Source: Alicyclobacillus pomorum DSM 14955 (GTDB lineage: Bacteria; Bacillota; Bacilli; Alicyclobacillales; Alicyclobacillaceae). Taken from it: a DNA stretch of 64,000 nt. The stretch's first letter is position 1; each line of letters begins with the position of its first letter. A program made the translations under genes and the position numbers. The stretch lies in contig NZ_AXAR01000003.1 in NCBI RefSeq assembly GCF_000472905.1, positions 168,787-232,786 on the forward strand, written 5' to 3'. Positions 17,417 through 26,392 of this stretch are shown here, in pieces. The notes under the pieces are model-generated. The model did not search any database and was not told the DNA's origin. It saw only the letters and a list, made by a program, of their open reading frames with translations.

Positions 17417-19094
17417 GCGACTGGCCTTGATTGATGCGCTTCGGCTGCCCCTACAACCAGGGTTTAACGTACTGACGGGTGAAACCGGCGCCGGGAAATC
17501 GATTCTCTTGGATGCGATTGGACTCTTGTTGGGGAATCGCGGATCTGCCGAACTCATTCGAAACGGGGAAGACAGTGCGCTCGTGGAAGCCGTGATTGCG
17601 CTGTCGCCGTCAACTCAGGCGCGGGTGAAACCGCTGCTCGAAGAGTGGGGGTTGCCGTGGGACGAGTCCCTGATCATCTCACGCGAACTGTTCAAATCTG
17701 GACGCACCGTCTGCCGTGTCAATGGACGCCTGGCCACGGTACAGATGCTTCGGGAGCTTGGATGGAGGATTGTTCAGCAACACGGACAACACGACCATCA
17801 CGGATTGCTTCGCACGGAAGAACAAATGCGCGCCTTGGATCTGTATGGTCACCACGAGGAGTTGTTGGCAGACGTTCGCACGCAGTTTCGCCACTACCTG
17901 AACTGCAAGCGTGCGTATGAGGAAACGCTGTTGGATGAGCAAGGGCGCGCACAACGCTTGGACATGTTGACGTTCCAAATCCAAGAAATTGAACAAGCGG
18001 ACCTTCAACCGGGTGAGGAAGACCGGTTGCGGGAACGCCGGAAAAAACTACAGCACGTCGAAAAAATCTCTACCGCGCTGCAACAAGCAAAGTCTTTTCT
18101 GGACGGGGAAGGAACCATCGGGGCACTCACGTTACTTGGGAACGCGCACGACCACATCGCGGCCGCAGCGGCGTACGACGACTCGTTGCATGAAGCGGCA
18201 GAGTTGTTGCAGACTGCTCAGGTGCACGCGGACGAAGCTGCGCGCTTGATTTATCGCCACTTGGATGAATTGGACGAAGATCCATCCGAATTGGACGCCA
18301 TCGAGGAACGTCTTGCACAGATTCGCGCCTTGCAGCGAAAGTACGGCGCCAGTGTGGAAGAGGTACTTGCGTATTACGAAACCGCTGTACAGGAACGTGA
18401 CGACCTCCTCCATCACGAAGAAAAGGCCAGCCGGTTGTTCGCTGACATGCAGGCTGCTGAAACGGCGCTGCATGAATCCTGCGAACGGCTCCATCAGGCA
18501 CGTGTCGAAGCCGCCGAGCGCCTTTCCTCTGAAGTGGTGCAGACGCTTCGTGCACTCTCCATGCCGAGCGCACGCCTTGAGGTCAGGGTTTGGCGACGTA
18601 CGCAGTCGGATGGAACGGTTCAGTATTCGGAAGACGGGTTTGATCAAATCCAGTTCTTGTTTTCCGCCAACGTCGGCGAAGAGCTGAAACCGCTGCAAAA
18701 AGTCGCCTCTGGCGGTGAATTGTCGCGTACGCTCTTGGCACTCAAATCGGTTCTCGCGGATGTGGATGACTTGGAGACGCTGATTTTCGACGAAATTGAC
18801 ACCGGTGTCAGTGGGGTCGCTGCCCAGAGCGTCGCCCAACAAATGAGAAAGATTGCAACCAGTCGCCAGGTACTTTGCGTCACCCACTCTGCAGCCATTG
18901 CGGCAGCTGCAGGTACGCACTATTACATTGAAAAAACGGAACGCGACGGTTCAACTCAAACGTCGGTGAGGAAGCTCGATACATCCGGTCGGATTCGTGA
19001 GCTTGCACGGCTGCTTGGCGCGGGGATTGCAGACGAAACCGCGGTTTCACACGCAAAAGCTTTGTTGGAGCGCATGGGTGCAAAGGGCGCTTGA
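17394..19094 (+). CDS. recN: DNA repair protein RecN
   Basis: 566 residues. It is an SMC-like ATPase that acts early in double-strand break repair. Walker A is GETGAGKSILLDAIG near the N terminus; a long coiled-coil region occupies about residues 150-400; the ABC signature KVASGGELSRTLLALK and Walker B LIFDEIDTGVSG lie near the C terminus. TTG 17394 has AGGAGGG eight bases upstream and gives the family N terminus LLELTVERLALID. Confidence 0.95.
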   Translation: MLLELTVERLALIDALRLPLQPGFNVLTGETGAGKSILLDAIGLLLGNRGSAELIRNGEDSALVEAVIALSPSTQARVKPLLEEWGLPWDESLIISRELFKSGRTVCRVNGRLATVQMLRELGWRIVQQHGQHDHHGLLRTEEQMRALDLYGHHEELLADVRTQFRHYLNCKRAYEETLLDEQGRAQRLDMLTFQIQEIEQADLQPGEEDRLRERRKKLQHVEKISTALQQAKSFLDGEGTIGALTLLGNAHDHIAAAAAYDDSLHEAAELLQTAQVHADEAARLIYRHLDELDEDPSELDAIEERLAQIRALQRKYGASVEEVLAYYETAVQERDDLLHHEEKASRLFADMQAAETALHESCERLHQARVEAAERLSSEVVQTLRALSMPSARLEVRVWRRTQSDGTVQYSEDGFDQIQFLFSANVGEELKPLQKVASGGELSRTLLALKSVLADVDDLETLIFDEIDTGVSGVAAQSVAQQMRKIATSRQVLCVTHSAAIAAAAGTHYYIEKTERDGSTQTSVRKLDTSGRIRELARLLGAGIADETAVSHAKALLERMGAKGA

Positions 19095-19135
19095 GAGACA
19101 TCCATTGTCCAGAAGTAGCAATCTATCCATGTGAC

Positions 19136-19164
19136 GGATAGAAGTCGCTCTGCGTGGCATGTTT
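19136..19164 (+). promoter_or_regulatory. Candidate sigma-F/sigma-G promoter of spoIVB
   Basis: GGATA (19136-19140), 17-base spacer, CATGTTT (19158-19164). This resembles the -35 GHATR and -10 CATnnTA used by forespore sigma factors, with one mismatch in each element. It lies 84 bases before the spoIVB start, and spoIVB is known as a forespore gene. Confidence 0.4.
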
Positions 19165-19247
19165 TACGCATCATAAAGCCTTTCTTGCGGGGCACCTTAG
19201 TACCACGAGCAATTGCTTGGGAGGTGCAACGTAAAGGAGGGCGCAAG

Positions 19248-20555
19248 ATGCCGAAACGCTTTCGTTACAAGCACTTTCGCTGGCTGTGCGCGGCGGTTTT
19301 GTGCACGGCCTGCCTGTCTCCGCCGGTGCATCAACTTACGTCAGTGCCCACGTCCATTCAGGTTCCACTCGGGGACCAAGCGATTGTTCCACTGCATTTG
19401 CCGAAAGGGTCCAAGGTTGCTACGTCAAACGGGAACGTGTTCAGCGTGAGCGCAGTTCACTCGCAGGGCATCAGCGCTAGCGATGTGGAAGTGTATCCCA
19501 AGACACTTGGCAGCGCGTATGTTTCCACACGGCTGTTTGGGTTCTTACCGTGGAAAACAGTGCAAGTACACGTGATTCCACAGCACAAAGTGTACGTCGC
19601 CGGCCAGTCGGTCGGGATTCGACTGAAATCGCGCGGTGTCATGGTCGTCGGGTATCAACGGGTTGGAAGAGAGAGGGCATCGCCAGCCGTCGGGGCCGAT
19701 ATACGACTCGGTGATGTCATTGAGGAAGTGAATCGACATCCAGTGAGCTCAGCTGAGGACGTTCGACGCTTTGTGGAACATGCCGATGGCGAACTCAAAC
19801 TTCTGGTTCGGCGCGGCGACGCGCACAGGAACGTCGTGGTGACACCCGCTTCGGATGAACGCGGAGCACGGCATCTCGGGTTGTTCGTGCGAGAGAAGAC
19901 TTCCGGTGTCGGGACGCTCACGTACTACGATCCGCAAACTCACCGATTTGGTGCCCTTGGCCACGTGATTTCGGACGCCGACACTGGACAGCCCATCGTC
20001 GGTCAGGGAACGCTATATGATGCGGAAGTCACGGGAATGGTGAAAGGACTTACCGGCAGGCCTGGGGAAAAGCGCGGACGCTTTGTAGAATCGCGCGGCG
20101 TCATCGGTCACATTGAGTGCAATACGCCCTACGGCGTGTTTGGAAGGATGTCCAACCAACTGGAGGATGTAGCGGGGTTGCATCCGCTTCCAGTCGCTTT
20201 GCCAGGAGATGTCCATGAAGGGCCAGCCAAAATGTGGACGGTCGTTCACGGTCGCAAGGTCGAGTCGTTTGACGTCGAAGTCGAGAACCTTGTGCGACAA
20301 CAAAAGCCGGCCACAAAGAGCATGATTGTCCACGTGGTCGACAAACGGTTGTTGGGTTTGTCTGGCGGGATTATTCAAGGGATGAGTGGCAGTCCCTTGG
20401 TGCAAGACGGAAAGTTGATTGGCGCTGTGACGCACGTTTTCGTCTCTGACCCCACGCGAGGCTACGGAGTGTACGCGGCTTGGATGCTGGAGCAAGGCGA
20501 CGGCGCTGTGAGCGCAACGGACCGTGCGGCGCGGGCGGCCTGGATACGCAACTGA
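19248..20555 (+). CDS. spoIVB: Stage IV sporulation protein B, S55 serine peptidase
   Basis: 435 residues. Secreted from the forespore, it cleaves SpoIVFA to trigger pro-sigma-K processing. An N-terminal membrane anchor (about 12-30) precedes a PDZ domain (about 125-220, GVGADIRLGDVIEEVN-like) and the S55 peptidase domain. The catalytic His lies in ALGHVISDADTG and the nucleophilic Ser in GMSGSPLVQDGKLIGAVTH. ATG 19248 follows AAAGGAGGG; the frame is open further upstream but that part is not conserved-looking. Confidence 0.93.
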   Translation: MPKRFRYKHFRWLCAAVLCTACLSPPVHQLTSVPTSIQVPLGDQAIVPLHLPKGSKVATSNGNVFSVSAVHSQGISASDVEVYPKTLGSAYVSTRLFGFLPWKTVQVHVIPQHKVYVAGQSVGIRLKSRGVMVVGYQRVGRERASPAVGADIRLGDVIEEVNRHPVSSAEDVRRFVEHADGELKLLVRRGDAHRNVVVTPASDERGARHLGLFVREKTSGVGTLTYYDPQTHRFGALGHVISDADTGQPIVGQGTLYDAEVTGMVKGLTGRPGEKRGRFVESRGVIGHIECNTPYGVFGRMSNQLEDVAGLHPLPVALPGDVHEGPAKMWTVVHGRKVESFDVEVENLVRQQKPATKSMIVHVVDKRLLGLSGGIIQGMSGSPLVQDGKLIGAVTHVFVSDPTRGYGVYAAWMLEQGDGAVSATDRAARAAWIRN

Positions 20556-20602
20556 ATGCGGCGTATAGGTATGGTGATGTCCTCGGACATCGCCATCCAC
20601 GC

Positions 20603-20688
20603 TTGTGTCGAAATATGTCGACGGTAGTCCAATTTCCGCGAAAACTATTACATAAGATTTGGGAGGACATGCCCCCCACATGTCGAAA
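20603..20688 (+). promoter_or_regulatory. spo0A control region: Spo0A boxes and candidate sigma-H promoter
   Basis: Three sites contain the Spo0A-box core TGTCGA: TGTGTCGAA (20604-20612), ATATGTCGA (20613-20621) and ACATGTCGAA (20678-20687). A sigma-H-like promoter, GGAGGACAT (20662-20670), 11 bases, GTCGAAA (20682-20688), overlaps the last box. This fits autoregulation of spo0A by Spo0A and sigma-H as known in B. subtilis. Confidence 0.55.
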
Positions 20689-20726
20689 TATTCTACTCGG
20701 GACACCATACGAGGGGGAATCACCAA

Positions 20727-21524
20727 GTGGGTTTGAAGGTTCTCATTGCGGACGATAATCGGGAATTTGTAGAGCTACTGCGAGACTACATCGCGTCTCA
20801 GGACGATATGGAAGTATGTGGGGTCGCACACAATGGTAACGAAGTCGTGGACATGGTTCGGAACAAGCGACCTGACATTTTGGTGCTGGACATCATCATG
20901 CCGGTATTGGACGGGATTGGAGCACTGGAACGTCTCAATGATTTGTCCGGTGGAACTCCAAAAGTGATTTTGCTGACAGCGTTCGGTCAAGAAACAGTCA
21001 CTCGTCGCGCAATGGAACTTGGCGTCTCCTACTTTATTCTGAAGCCGTTCGACATGCCGGTATTGCTGGAGCGGATACGTCAAGTGTCTGTGGAAACGCC
21101 TTCGATTTCGCCCGTGGCCGCAACTTCAACTATGTTTCAGTCGGCAGCTTTTCAACAAGGACCGAGTAAAAAGTCTGTGGATGCAGCCATTACACAAATT
21201 ATTCACGAAATTGGAGTGCCTGCGCACATCAAGGGATATCACTACCTCCGCGAAGCCATCGGCATTGTCTTTAGCGACGTGGAGATTCTGGGTTCCATTA
21301 CAAAAACGTTGTACCCGCGCATTGCTGAACGATTTAAAACAACACCGTCCCGTGTTGAGCGAGCGATTCGCCATTCCATCGAAGTGGCGTGGGGACGTGG
21401 CAATGTGGATGCCATTCGAGCGGTCTTTGGTTACACCGTGAGTGCTTCTAAGACAAAGCCGACGAATTCGGAATTTATCGCAATGATTGCGGACAAGCTT
21501 CGCATGGAGCACAAAGTTTCTTAA
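20727..21524 (+). CDS. spo0A: Sporulation master response regulator Spo0A
   Basis: 265 residues. Receiver domain 1-120 with the phosphorylated Asp in [14 protein letters not shown], acidic pocket in IADDN, and the conserved Lys in ILKPFDMP. The C-terminal DNA-binding domain (about 145-262) has the recognition segment [17 protein letters not shown]. Phospho-Spo0A starts sporulation. GTG start behind GAGGGGGAA. Conserved position after spoIVB. Confidence 0.97.
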   Translation: MGLKVLIADDNREFVELLRDYIASQDDMEVCGVAHNGNEVVDMVRNKRPDILVLDIIMPVLDGIGALERLNDLSGGTPKVILLTAFGQETVTRRAMELGVSYFILKPFDMPVLLERIRQVSVETPSISPVAATSTMFQSAAFQQGPSKKSVDAAITQIIHEIGVPAHIKGYHYLREAIGIVFSDVEILGSITKTLYPRIAERFKTTPSRVERAIRHSIEVAWGRGNVDAIRAVFGYTVSASKTKPTNSEFIAMIADKLRMEHKVS

Positions 21525-21689
21525 TGACCTGTGACAAATACATAGACCACTGGGTAGGGGTGCCGAGACATTTGTGTTTGCGTTTCCAACGCAGTCATGA
21601 ATGTCTTTTTTTCTGGGCAACGACGCACGGTTGTCTACGACAGTTGCCAGGGTACTGCACGTGCCGTAACTCATCCAAACATCGAAGTG

Positions 21690-21720
21690 TGAATAACGAC
21701 CCTTCCACGAAGGCAAACTA
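21690..21720 (+). promoter_or_regulatory. Sigma-G-like promoter of the ssp gene
   Basis: TGAATA (21690-21695), 18-base spacer, CAAACTA (21714-21720); this matches the sigma-G consensus TGAATA/CATACTA with one mismatch. It lies 43 bases before the SASP start codon, as expected for a late forespore gene. The rest of the 240-base gap after spo0A holds no other clear feature. Confidence 0.65.
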
Positions 21721-21762
21721 GGCTTGTCTCACATTACACAGAACAACAAGGAGGAGTTACAG

Positions 21763-21963
21763 ATGGCAGACAATCGAAACCAGAAACTAATTTCCCAAGC
21801 ATCACAAGCTCTGGACCAAATGAAGTACGAAATTGCCTCCGAATTTGGTGTTCAACTGGGCGCTGACACGTCTTCTCGGCAGAACGGTTCTGTGGGTGGA
21901 GAAATTACGAAACGCCTAGTCGCATTCGCGGAACAACAACTTTCTGGCGGCGCCCTTCGGTAA
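21763..21963 (+). CDS. Alpha/beta-type small acid-soluble spore protein
   Basis: 66 residues. It coats and protects spore DNA and is degraded on germination. It shows the two family helices: [18 protein letters not shown], which contains the GPR protease site around EIASEFG, and [19 protein letters not shown] 21763 is preceded by AAGGAGG. Single-gene unit between a sigma-G-like promoter and a terminator. Confidence 0.95.
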   Translation: MADNRNQKLISQASQALDQMKYEIASEFGVQLGADTSSRQNGSVGGEITKRLVAFAEQQLSGGALR

Positions 21964-22005
21964 TGATGGTGAACGAATAACGACAGGTTTTGATACGTGT
22001 TCTCG

Positions 22006-22034
22006 AACGCAGGGACCCCAATCCCTGCGTTTTT
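22006..22034 (+). terminator. Terminator after ssp
   Basis: Ten-base stem AACGCAGGGA / TCCCTGCGTT around CCCCAA, followed by TTTTT. Classical intrinsic terminator 43 bases after the ssp stop. Confidence 0.85.
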
Positions 22035-22243
22035 CATGGCCTTCCGTACCACGAGAAGCGCGTACGAAGCGCATACGGCTCCTCCCTGCGCCTCCCCTCT
22101 GTGGTAGAGTGGAGAGGGGGGAGTGCATCCGGCGTGTGAACAACTGAACAGTGGAGGCCCGCGGGCCCCTATAGTATACTTGTTCACATCGGTAGCTTGC
22201 GAATTTCAGCGTTGATGTTCCTGTCAAAGGAAGGATTGAGGCC

Positions 22244-22750
22244 GTGCGCAGCAAGCGACTCAAACGAATGGGTTTTTGTATTGTTGGACTGCTTATCGTC
22301 TTTTGCGCGCTTGCGGGATGGCACCGGTACGCGAGTGACTCGGCTGAGGCTGACGTCCAGCAACGAATTCTGAAAATTGCCAATCAGCTCCGGGCTCCTG
22401 GAGATCAAAATACCATGACGGTTGCCACTTCCCAGTCTGACATGGCACAGCACATGCGATACGAAATCCAACAGGAGCTGATTGCCCACATGACCGACGG
22501 TGAAGTGATGGAGGATATGGTCCGGGAATATGGCGCGGGAGCGTATGCAGCTCCTCCTCTGCGTGGCTTCGGCATGGTGGTTTGGCTGCTGCCGGTCTCA
22601 TTTCTAGCAGCTCTCGTTATTCTCTTCGTTGTGGTATTGAGGCGCAACAACAGGCACATGCGCAAGTCCATTCTCGTAGATGGCGTTCTCTCGGCGAAAA
22701 ACAGGTTCGACGGGGTGGCTGACCGAGACGCTTTGCGAGAGTATTTGTAA
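22244..22750 (+). CDS. ccmH: CcmH/CycL-like cytochrome c maturation protein lacking the CxxC thiols
   Basis: 168 residues. Canonical CcmH keeps apocytochrome c cysteines reduced through a LRCxxC motif. Here the equivalent segment reads IANQLRAPGDQNT, so both cysteines (positions 51 and 54) are replaced by Ala and Asp. The rest of the family pattern is intact: QSDMAQHMRYEIQQELIAHMTDGEVMEDMVREYG, then PPLRGFGMVVWLLP before the C-terminal membrane segment (about 109-131). An N-terminal signal anchor is at 10-26. GTG start behind AAGGATTGAGG. It heads the ccm run; TATACT at 22175-22180 may be the -10. It may keep a structural role only. Confidence 0.8.
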   Translation: MRSKRLKRMGFCIVGLLIVFCALAGWHRYASDSAEADVQQRILKIANQLRAPGDQNTMTVATSQSDMAQHMRYEIQQELIAHMTDGEVMEDMVREYGAGAYAAPPLRGFGMVVWLLPVSFLAALVILFVVVLRRNNRHMRKSILVDGVLSAKNRFDGVADRDALREYL

Positions 22751-22793
22751 GTTGATTTTCCGGATTTTTCTGTGGAGTTCGTTGATTCGGGAG

Positions 22794-23228
22794 ATGAACA
22801 ACTTGACCATTTCCACGCGCGCGAAATTGGTTGTGGCGCTGATTATCGTCGTTTCCATCATCGGTGTCCTGATTGAAACCGCCATCACCAAAGCGTCCAC
22901 GTACTACATCACGGTGCACGAGCTGTATTCAGAAGGGGCTGCGGGGATGCATCATGACACTGCAGTCAGTGGCGACATTGTGGGGGCTTCGGTGAGATGG
23001 GACCCAAAGACCAGGCTGTTGTCGTTCTCCATCAAGGACGACACGAGCAGCCAAACGCTGCTGGTTCGCTTCCGCGGCGACAAGCCGGACAGCTTAACCA
23101 ATAACTGGCCCGTGATTGCGTTTGGACAGCTGAATTCAGGTGGTCAGTTTGAGGCCACGAAGCTGCTCGTCAAGTGCCCTTCCAAGTACAGTGCGAAAGA
23201 TGAGCAGCGCACGTATACCGCCAAGTAA
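22794..23228 (+). CDS. ccmE: Cytochrome c maturation haem chaperone CcmE, CxxxY type
   Basis: 144 residues. An N-terminal membrane anchor (about 11-29) is followed by an OB-fold domain outside the membrane. Classical CcmE binds haem covalently through His in an HxxxY motif; here the motif is CPSKY, with Cys128 in place of His and Tyr132 kept, and no His follows. This CxxxY form is known from archaeal and some bacterial System I variants. The start is uncertain: ATG 22794 has GGGAG touching it; TTG 22782 with GGAG is an alternative. It lies between ccmH and ccmF. Confidence 0.85.
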   Translation: MNNLTISTRAKLVVALIIVVSIIGVLIETAITKASTYYITVHELYSEGAAGMHHDTAVSGDIVGASVRWDPKTRLLSFSIKDDTSSQTLLVRFRGDKPDSLTNNWPVIAFGQLNSGGQFEATKLLVKCPSKYSAKDEQRTYTAK

Positions 23229-23279
23229 CGAGGACATGGGAATGGTCTAGGTGGTGTCGCGCCTTGGGGAGGTTTCGTT

Positions 23280-25487
23280 GTGATTGTCGGAACACTGGGG
23301 CAAGCAGCCATCCGAATACTGCTTGTCGTTGTTTGTATCAGTATCGCCGTTCACGTTGCTGCCATCCGCAGGAAGTCGGCGACCGTTCGGCAGTGGAGCC
23401 GATGGTGCATGGTCGCACAGTTTGCGGCCGCCTGTTTGGCATCGCTGTGCCTGATTTGGTTGCTCGTCACGGAGAACAACTGGTTTTCCTACGTGGCTGA
23501 GTATACAGGACAAGGGCTGCCTATCATCTATCGAATCGCTGCGTTTTGGGGTGGAAACGCGGGGTCACTGCTCTTCTGGTGCCTCATCCTGACGCTGTAC
23601 GGGGCTGTGGTTGTGTTTACACGCCACGACGACAGCGAACGTATGTTGCCGTGGGTCGCGCTGATCCTGACGTGTATCACGCTGTTTTACACGCTAGTGA
23701 TTAACTTTCTCACGTCTCCGTTTCAAAAGCTGGCGAGTCCGGTGCCTCTCAACGGACTCAACCCACTCTTGCAAAACCCAGGTATGACGGTGCATCCCGT
23801 CAACGTGTACTTGGGCTTCATTGGATTTTCGGTACCCTTCGCGTACGCGCTGACAACCTTGATACTCGGCAAGCAGGACGCCACATGGTTGGTGGTCACG
23901 CGGCGCTGGACACTTGTCTCATGGTTGTTTCTCAGTATCGGCATTGTGTATGGCGCGCACTGGTCCTACGAAGAATTAGGCTGGGGTGGTTACTGGGCCT
24001 GGGATCCCATTGAGAATGCGTCATTGTTGCCATGGTTGACGGCGACGACGTTCCTCCACTCTGCCATTGTTCAGGAGAAAAAAGGCTTACTGAAAATGTG
24101 GAACGTCGTCCTTGTCACGCTGACATTTTTGCTCACGCTGGTGGGAACCTTTTTGACCCGCAGTGGCGTGCTGTGGAGTATTCACGCGTTTGCAAACGGA
24201 CCTTTGGGTACATATTTTCTCGTGTTTTTGAGTGTGGCCTTTGTGGTGTCCGCGGCAATCATCGTCTGGCGTCGGCGCGTGTTGCGTTCCGATGCACGGA
24301 TTGACTCTGTCGTTTCCAAAGAAAGCGCGTTTCTCCTGAACAATGTTCTGTTTTTGGGGAGTGCCTTTGCAGTGCTATGGGGCACGGTGTTTCCTATTGT
24401 CTCGCAGGCGGTCACCGGACACAAAATGATGGTGGACAGTCCGTTCTACAACGCGGTCAACCTTCCACTCGCGGTCTGTATCATCCTGCTGATGGGTATC
24501 GGGCCGCTGATGGCATGGCGCAGGTCGTCTCTCCGAAGTGTGATGCAGGCCGTATTATATCCCCTTATCGCAGCTGCAGTGCTTGGATGCGGTGTCGCTG
24601 TTGTGCTGTACGTAGGATTCCACCACACGTCGCTGCTGGGGACACTCGGCATCATCGCAGCTCTGTTCGTGGTGTTGACCGTTTTTATGGAGTATTGGCA
24701 GAGTGTGAATACCCGGGTACTGCTGACGAAAGAATCCGCCTGGATGTCGTTTGTCAAGCTCATTTCCCGCAACCGCCGCAGGTACGGAGGGTACATCGTG
24801 CATCTCGCTGTGGCTGTCATTGCCATGGGGATTGCAGCGTCTGGAGCGTTTCACGTGGACGTTCAAAAGCAGCTTTCTCCGGGTGATCCACCGGTTAAAC
24901 TGGGCGACTTTGAGCTTACGTTTACGGGCATGGGCGTCGAGAAGGTAGGTACCGATACGCGGATGTACGCCAATATTGTGGTGCATCGTGGCGGGAATAC
25001 CCTCGGATTGCTCAGACCATCCGCCACGTTTTACCAAGATGGTCAATCTCCAAGCACCGACGTGGCGTTGTACTCGAGGCCGTTGCAAGACCTGTACGTG
25101 GTGATGTTGGGAACAGTTGGGGGAAAGTCCGCCGTGTTCGATATCCACGTGAATCCCCTGGTCGAATTCATTTGGTTCGGAGGCTACTTATTCGTGGTCG
25201 GAACCCTCATCAGTTTGTGGCCAGAATCGAGGAAACATCGTGCGCTGGGCAGTGCCTACCACCCCGTGGACCGAGTACTGCGCCAGTGGAGTGAACTGGA
25301 GTACGACTACCACATGGGAAAGTTGGACCAACCGGAATACGAACGCAACCGCGCCGAACTCGCCGCGGAGTTGGAGGCGGCGCAGTCGGTGGCAGCGTCC
25401 GTTCATGCGCGTGTTCAGCAAGACGTGCAAAGCTACATCGCCGGCTCCCTCGACACTTCGCTACAGACAGGAGGGGATTCGCGATGA
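23280..25487 (+). CDS. ccmF: Cytochrome c maturation haem lyase CcmF
   Basis: 735 residues, about 80 longer than usual. It ligates haem to apocytochrome c outside the membrane. About 14-15 membrane segments; the haem-handling WWD domain reads LGWGGYWAWDPIENASLLPW (about residues 230-250), and further conserved features are GNAGSLLFW and GTFLTRSGVLWSIHAFA. The C-terminal cytoplasmic tail (about 668-698) carries an amphipathic stretch SELEYDYHMGKLDQPEYER that recurs in the next gene's product. GTG start behind GGGGAGG. The stop overlaps the next gene (ATGA). Confidence 0.93.
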   Translation: MIVGTLGQAAIRILLVVVCISIAVHVAAIRRKSATVRQWSRWCMVAQFAAACLASLCLIWLLVTENNWFSYVAEYTGQGLPIIYRIAAFWGGNAGSLLFWCLILTLYGAVVVFTRHDDSERMLPWVALILTCITLFYTLVINFLTSPFQKLASPVPLNGLNPLLQNPGMTVHPVNVYLGFIGFSVPFAYALTTLILGKQDATWLVVTRRWTLVSWLFLSIGIVYGAHWSYEELGWGGYWAWDPIENASLLPWLTATTFLHSAIVQEKKGLLKMWNVVLVTLTFLLTLVGTFLTRSGVLWSIHAFANGPLGTYFLVFLSVAFVVSAAIIVWRRRVLRSDARIDSVVSKESAFLLNNVLFLGSAFAVLWGTVFPIVSQAVTGHKMMVDSPFYNAVNLPLAVCIILLMGIGPLMAWRRSSLRSVMQAVLYPLIAAAVLGCGVAVVLYVGFHHTSLLGTLGIIAALFVVLTVFMEYWQSVNTRVLLTKESAWMSFVKLISRNRRRYGGYIVHLAVAVIAMGIAASGAFHVDVQKQLSPGDPPVKLGDFELTFTGMGVEKVGTDTRMYANIVVHRGGNTLGLLRPSATFYQDGQSPSTDVALYSRPLQDLYVVMLGTVGGKSAVFDIHVNPLVEFIWFGGYLFVVGTLISLWPESRKHRALGSAYHPVDRVLRQWSELEYDYHMGKLDQPEYERNRAELAAELEAAQSVAASVHARVQQDVQSYIAGSLDTSLQTGGDSR

Positions 25488-26392
25488 CCCTGGCCCGCCG
25501 AACGCTTCTCTGGGGAGTTTGCACGGCGATTACTTTGTTTGGGGTCTTGTGGTTCCCGCACGGCAAGGCGTATGCAGACTCGTCGCTGCGAATCACGCGC
25601 GAACGAGTGATGCTCGTCCCAGTTCCTGTGCATCGCGTATTCCAAGTGATTGAAGTGCTCGATGTCGCCAATCCAAAGGCTGTGGATAGCGCCGTCTCCG
25701 TGTATTTGCCCGTCGGCTATACGGATTTGGCGGTCAACGGGAAGCCAATTTCCCCGGGCAAAAACGGCGTTGTAACCATGGCGAGGGCGGCCAAGGCAGG
25801 GCGAACGTCCTCGGTTTCGGTATCGTATACGCTGCCCTTCAACGCTGACAATACGGCACAGTTCACCTTGCATACGCCCTATGACATCGACACCGCCCAA
25901 CTCTATCTGCCGACTGCAGGGTACGCGTTGACGGCGGAAAATCTGTTAACCACCACCCAAACTACCGCATTGCAGGGAACGCAGGTTCGGGTGTTCACCA
26001 GGCTCGGTATCCCGGCCGGGGACGATTGGACCATCAGCTTACAGCAGTTACCGTCGGTCACAGGCGACGTTGCGTCCACAAGCGGTCTGCCCATCATCGG
26101 ACAACCGTTGACGGAGCGGCAAAACTTGTTGCAGGCGGGCGCCAACTTGCTGATGGCCTGCGTAGTGCTGGCTGTGGGCATCGCCGGCGTTCGGTCCACA
26201 CAAGGGCTGTCGTTCTGGCGTTCGGCCTCTCGACAGGAAGCTCTGGTAAAGGCACTCGAGAACCTGGAGTTTCAACGTGCGGCCGGTGGGATTGACGAAG
26301 CGTCGTACGCTCGAAGGAAGACAGAGGTACTTCGGCGACTGGCCATGCTGTCGGCCCAGGCCACTTCCGGAAAGGGGACGGATTCTGCGTGA
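25484..26392 (+). CDS. Unknown secreted/membrane protein inside the ccm cluster
   Basis: 302 residues, not recognised. A signal-type segment (about 5-30, ending KAYA) leads into a beta-rich extracytoplasmic domain (31-215), a single membrane segment (about 220-242) and a cytoplasmic tail. The tail NLEFQRAAGGIDEASYARRK (about 258-277) resembles the tail of CcmF upstream. Its gene overlaps ccmF and ccmA by four bases at each end, so it is surely part of the operon. It sits where other systems have ccmG or ccmI and could replace one of them, but no thioredoxin motif is visible. Confidence 0.75.
   Translation: MTLARRTLLWGVCTAITLFGVLWFPHGKAYADSSLRITRERVMLVPVPVHRVFQVIEVLDVANPKAVDSAVSVYLPVGYTDLAVNGKPISPGKNGVVTMARAAKAGRTSSVSVSYTLPFNADNTAQFTLHTPYDIDTAQLYLPTAGYALTAENLLTTTQTTALQGTQVRVFTRLGIPAGDDWTISLQQLPSVTGDVASTSGLPIIGQPLTERQNLLQAGANLLMACVVLAVGIAGVRSTQGLSFWRSASRQEALVKALENLEFQRAAGGIDEASYARRKTEVLRRLAMLSAQATSGKGTDSA

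Noticed and set aside
22088-22126. Inverted repeat of CCTCCCCTCT with AGAGGGGGGAG after the ssp terminator
   Set aside because: Imperfect, no T-run and no clear role; too weak to list as a terminator or regulatory site.
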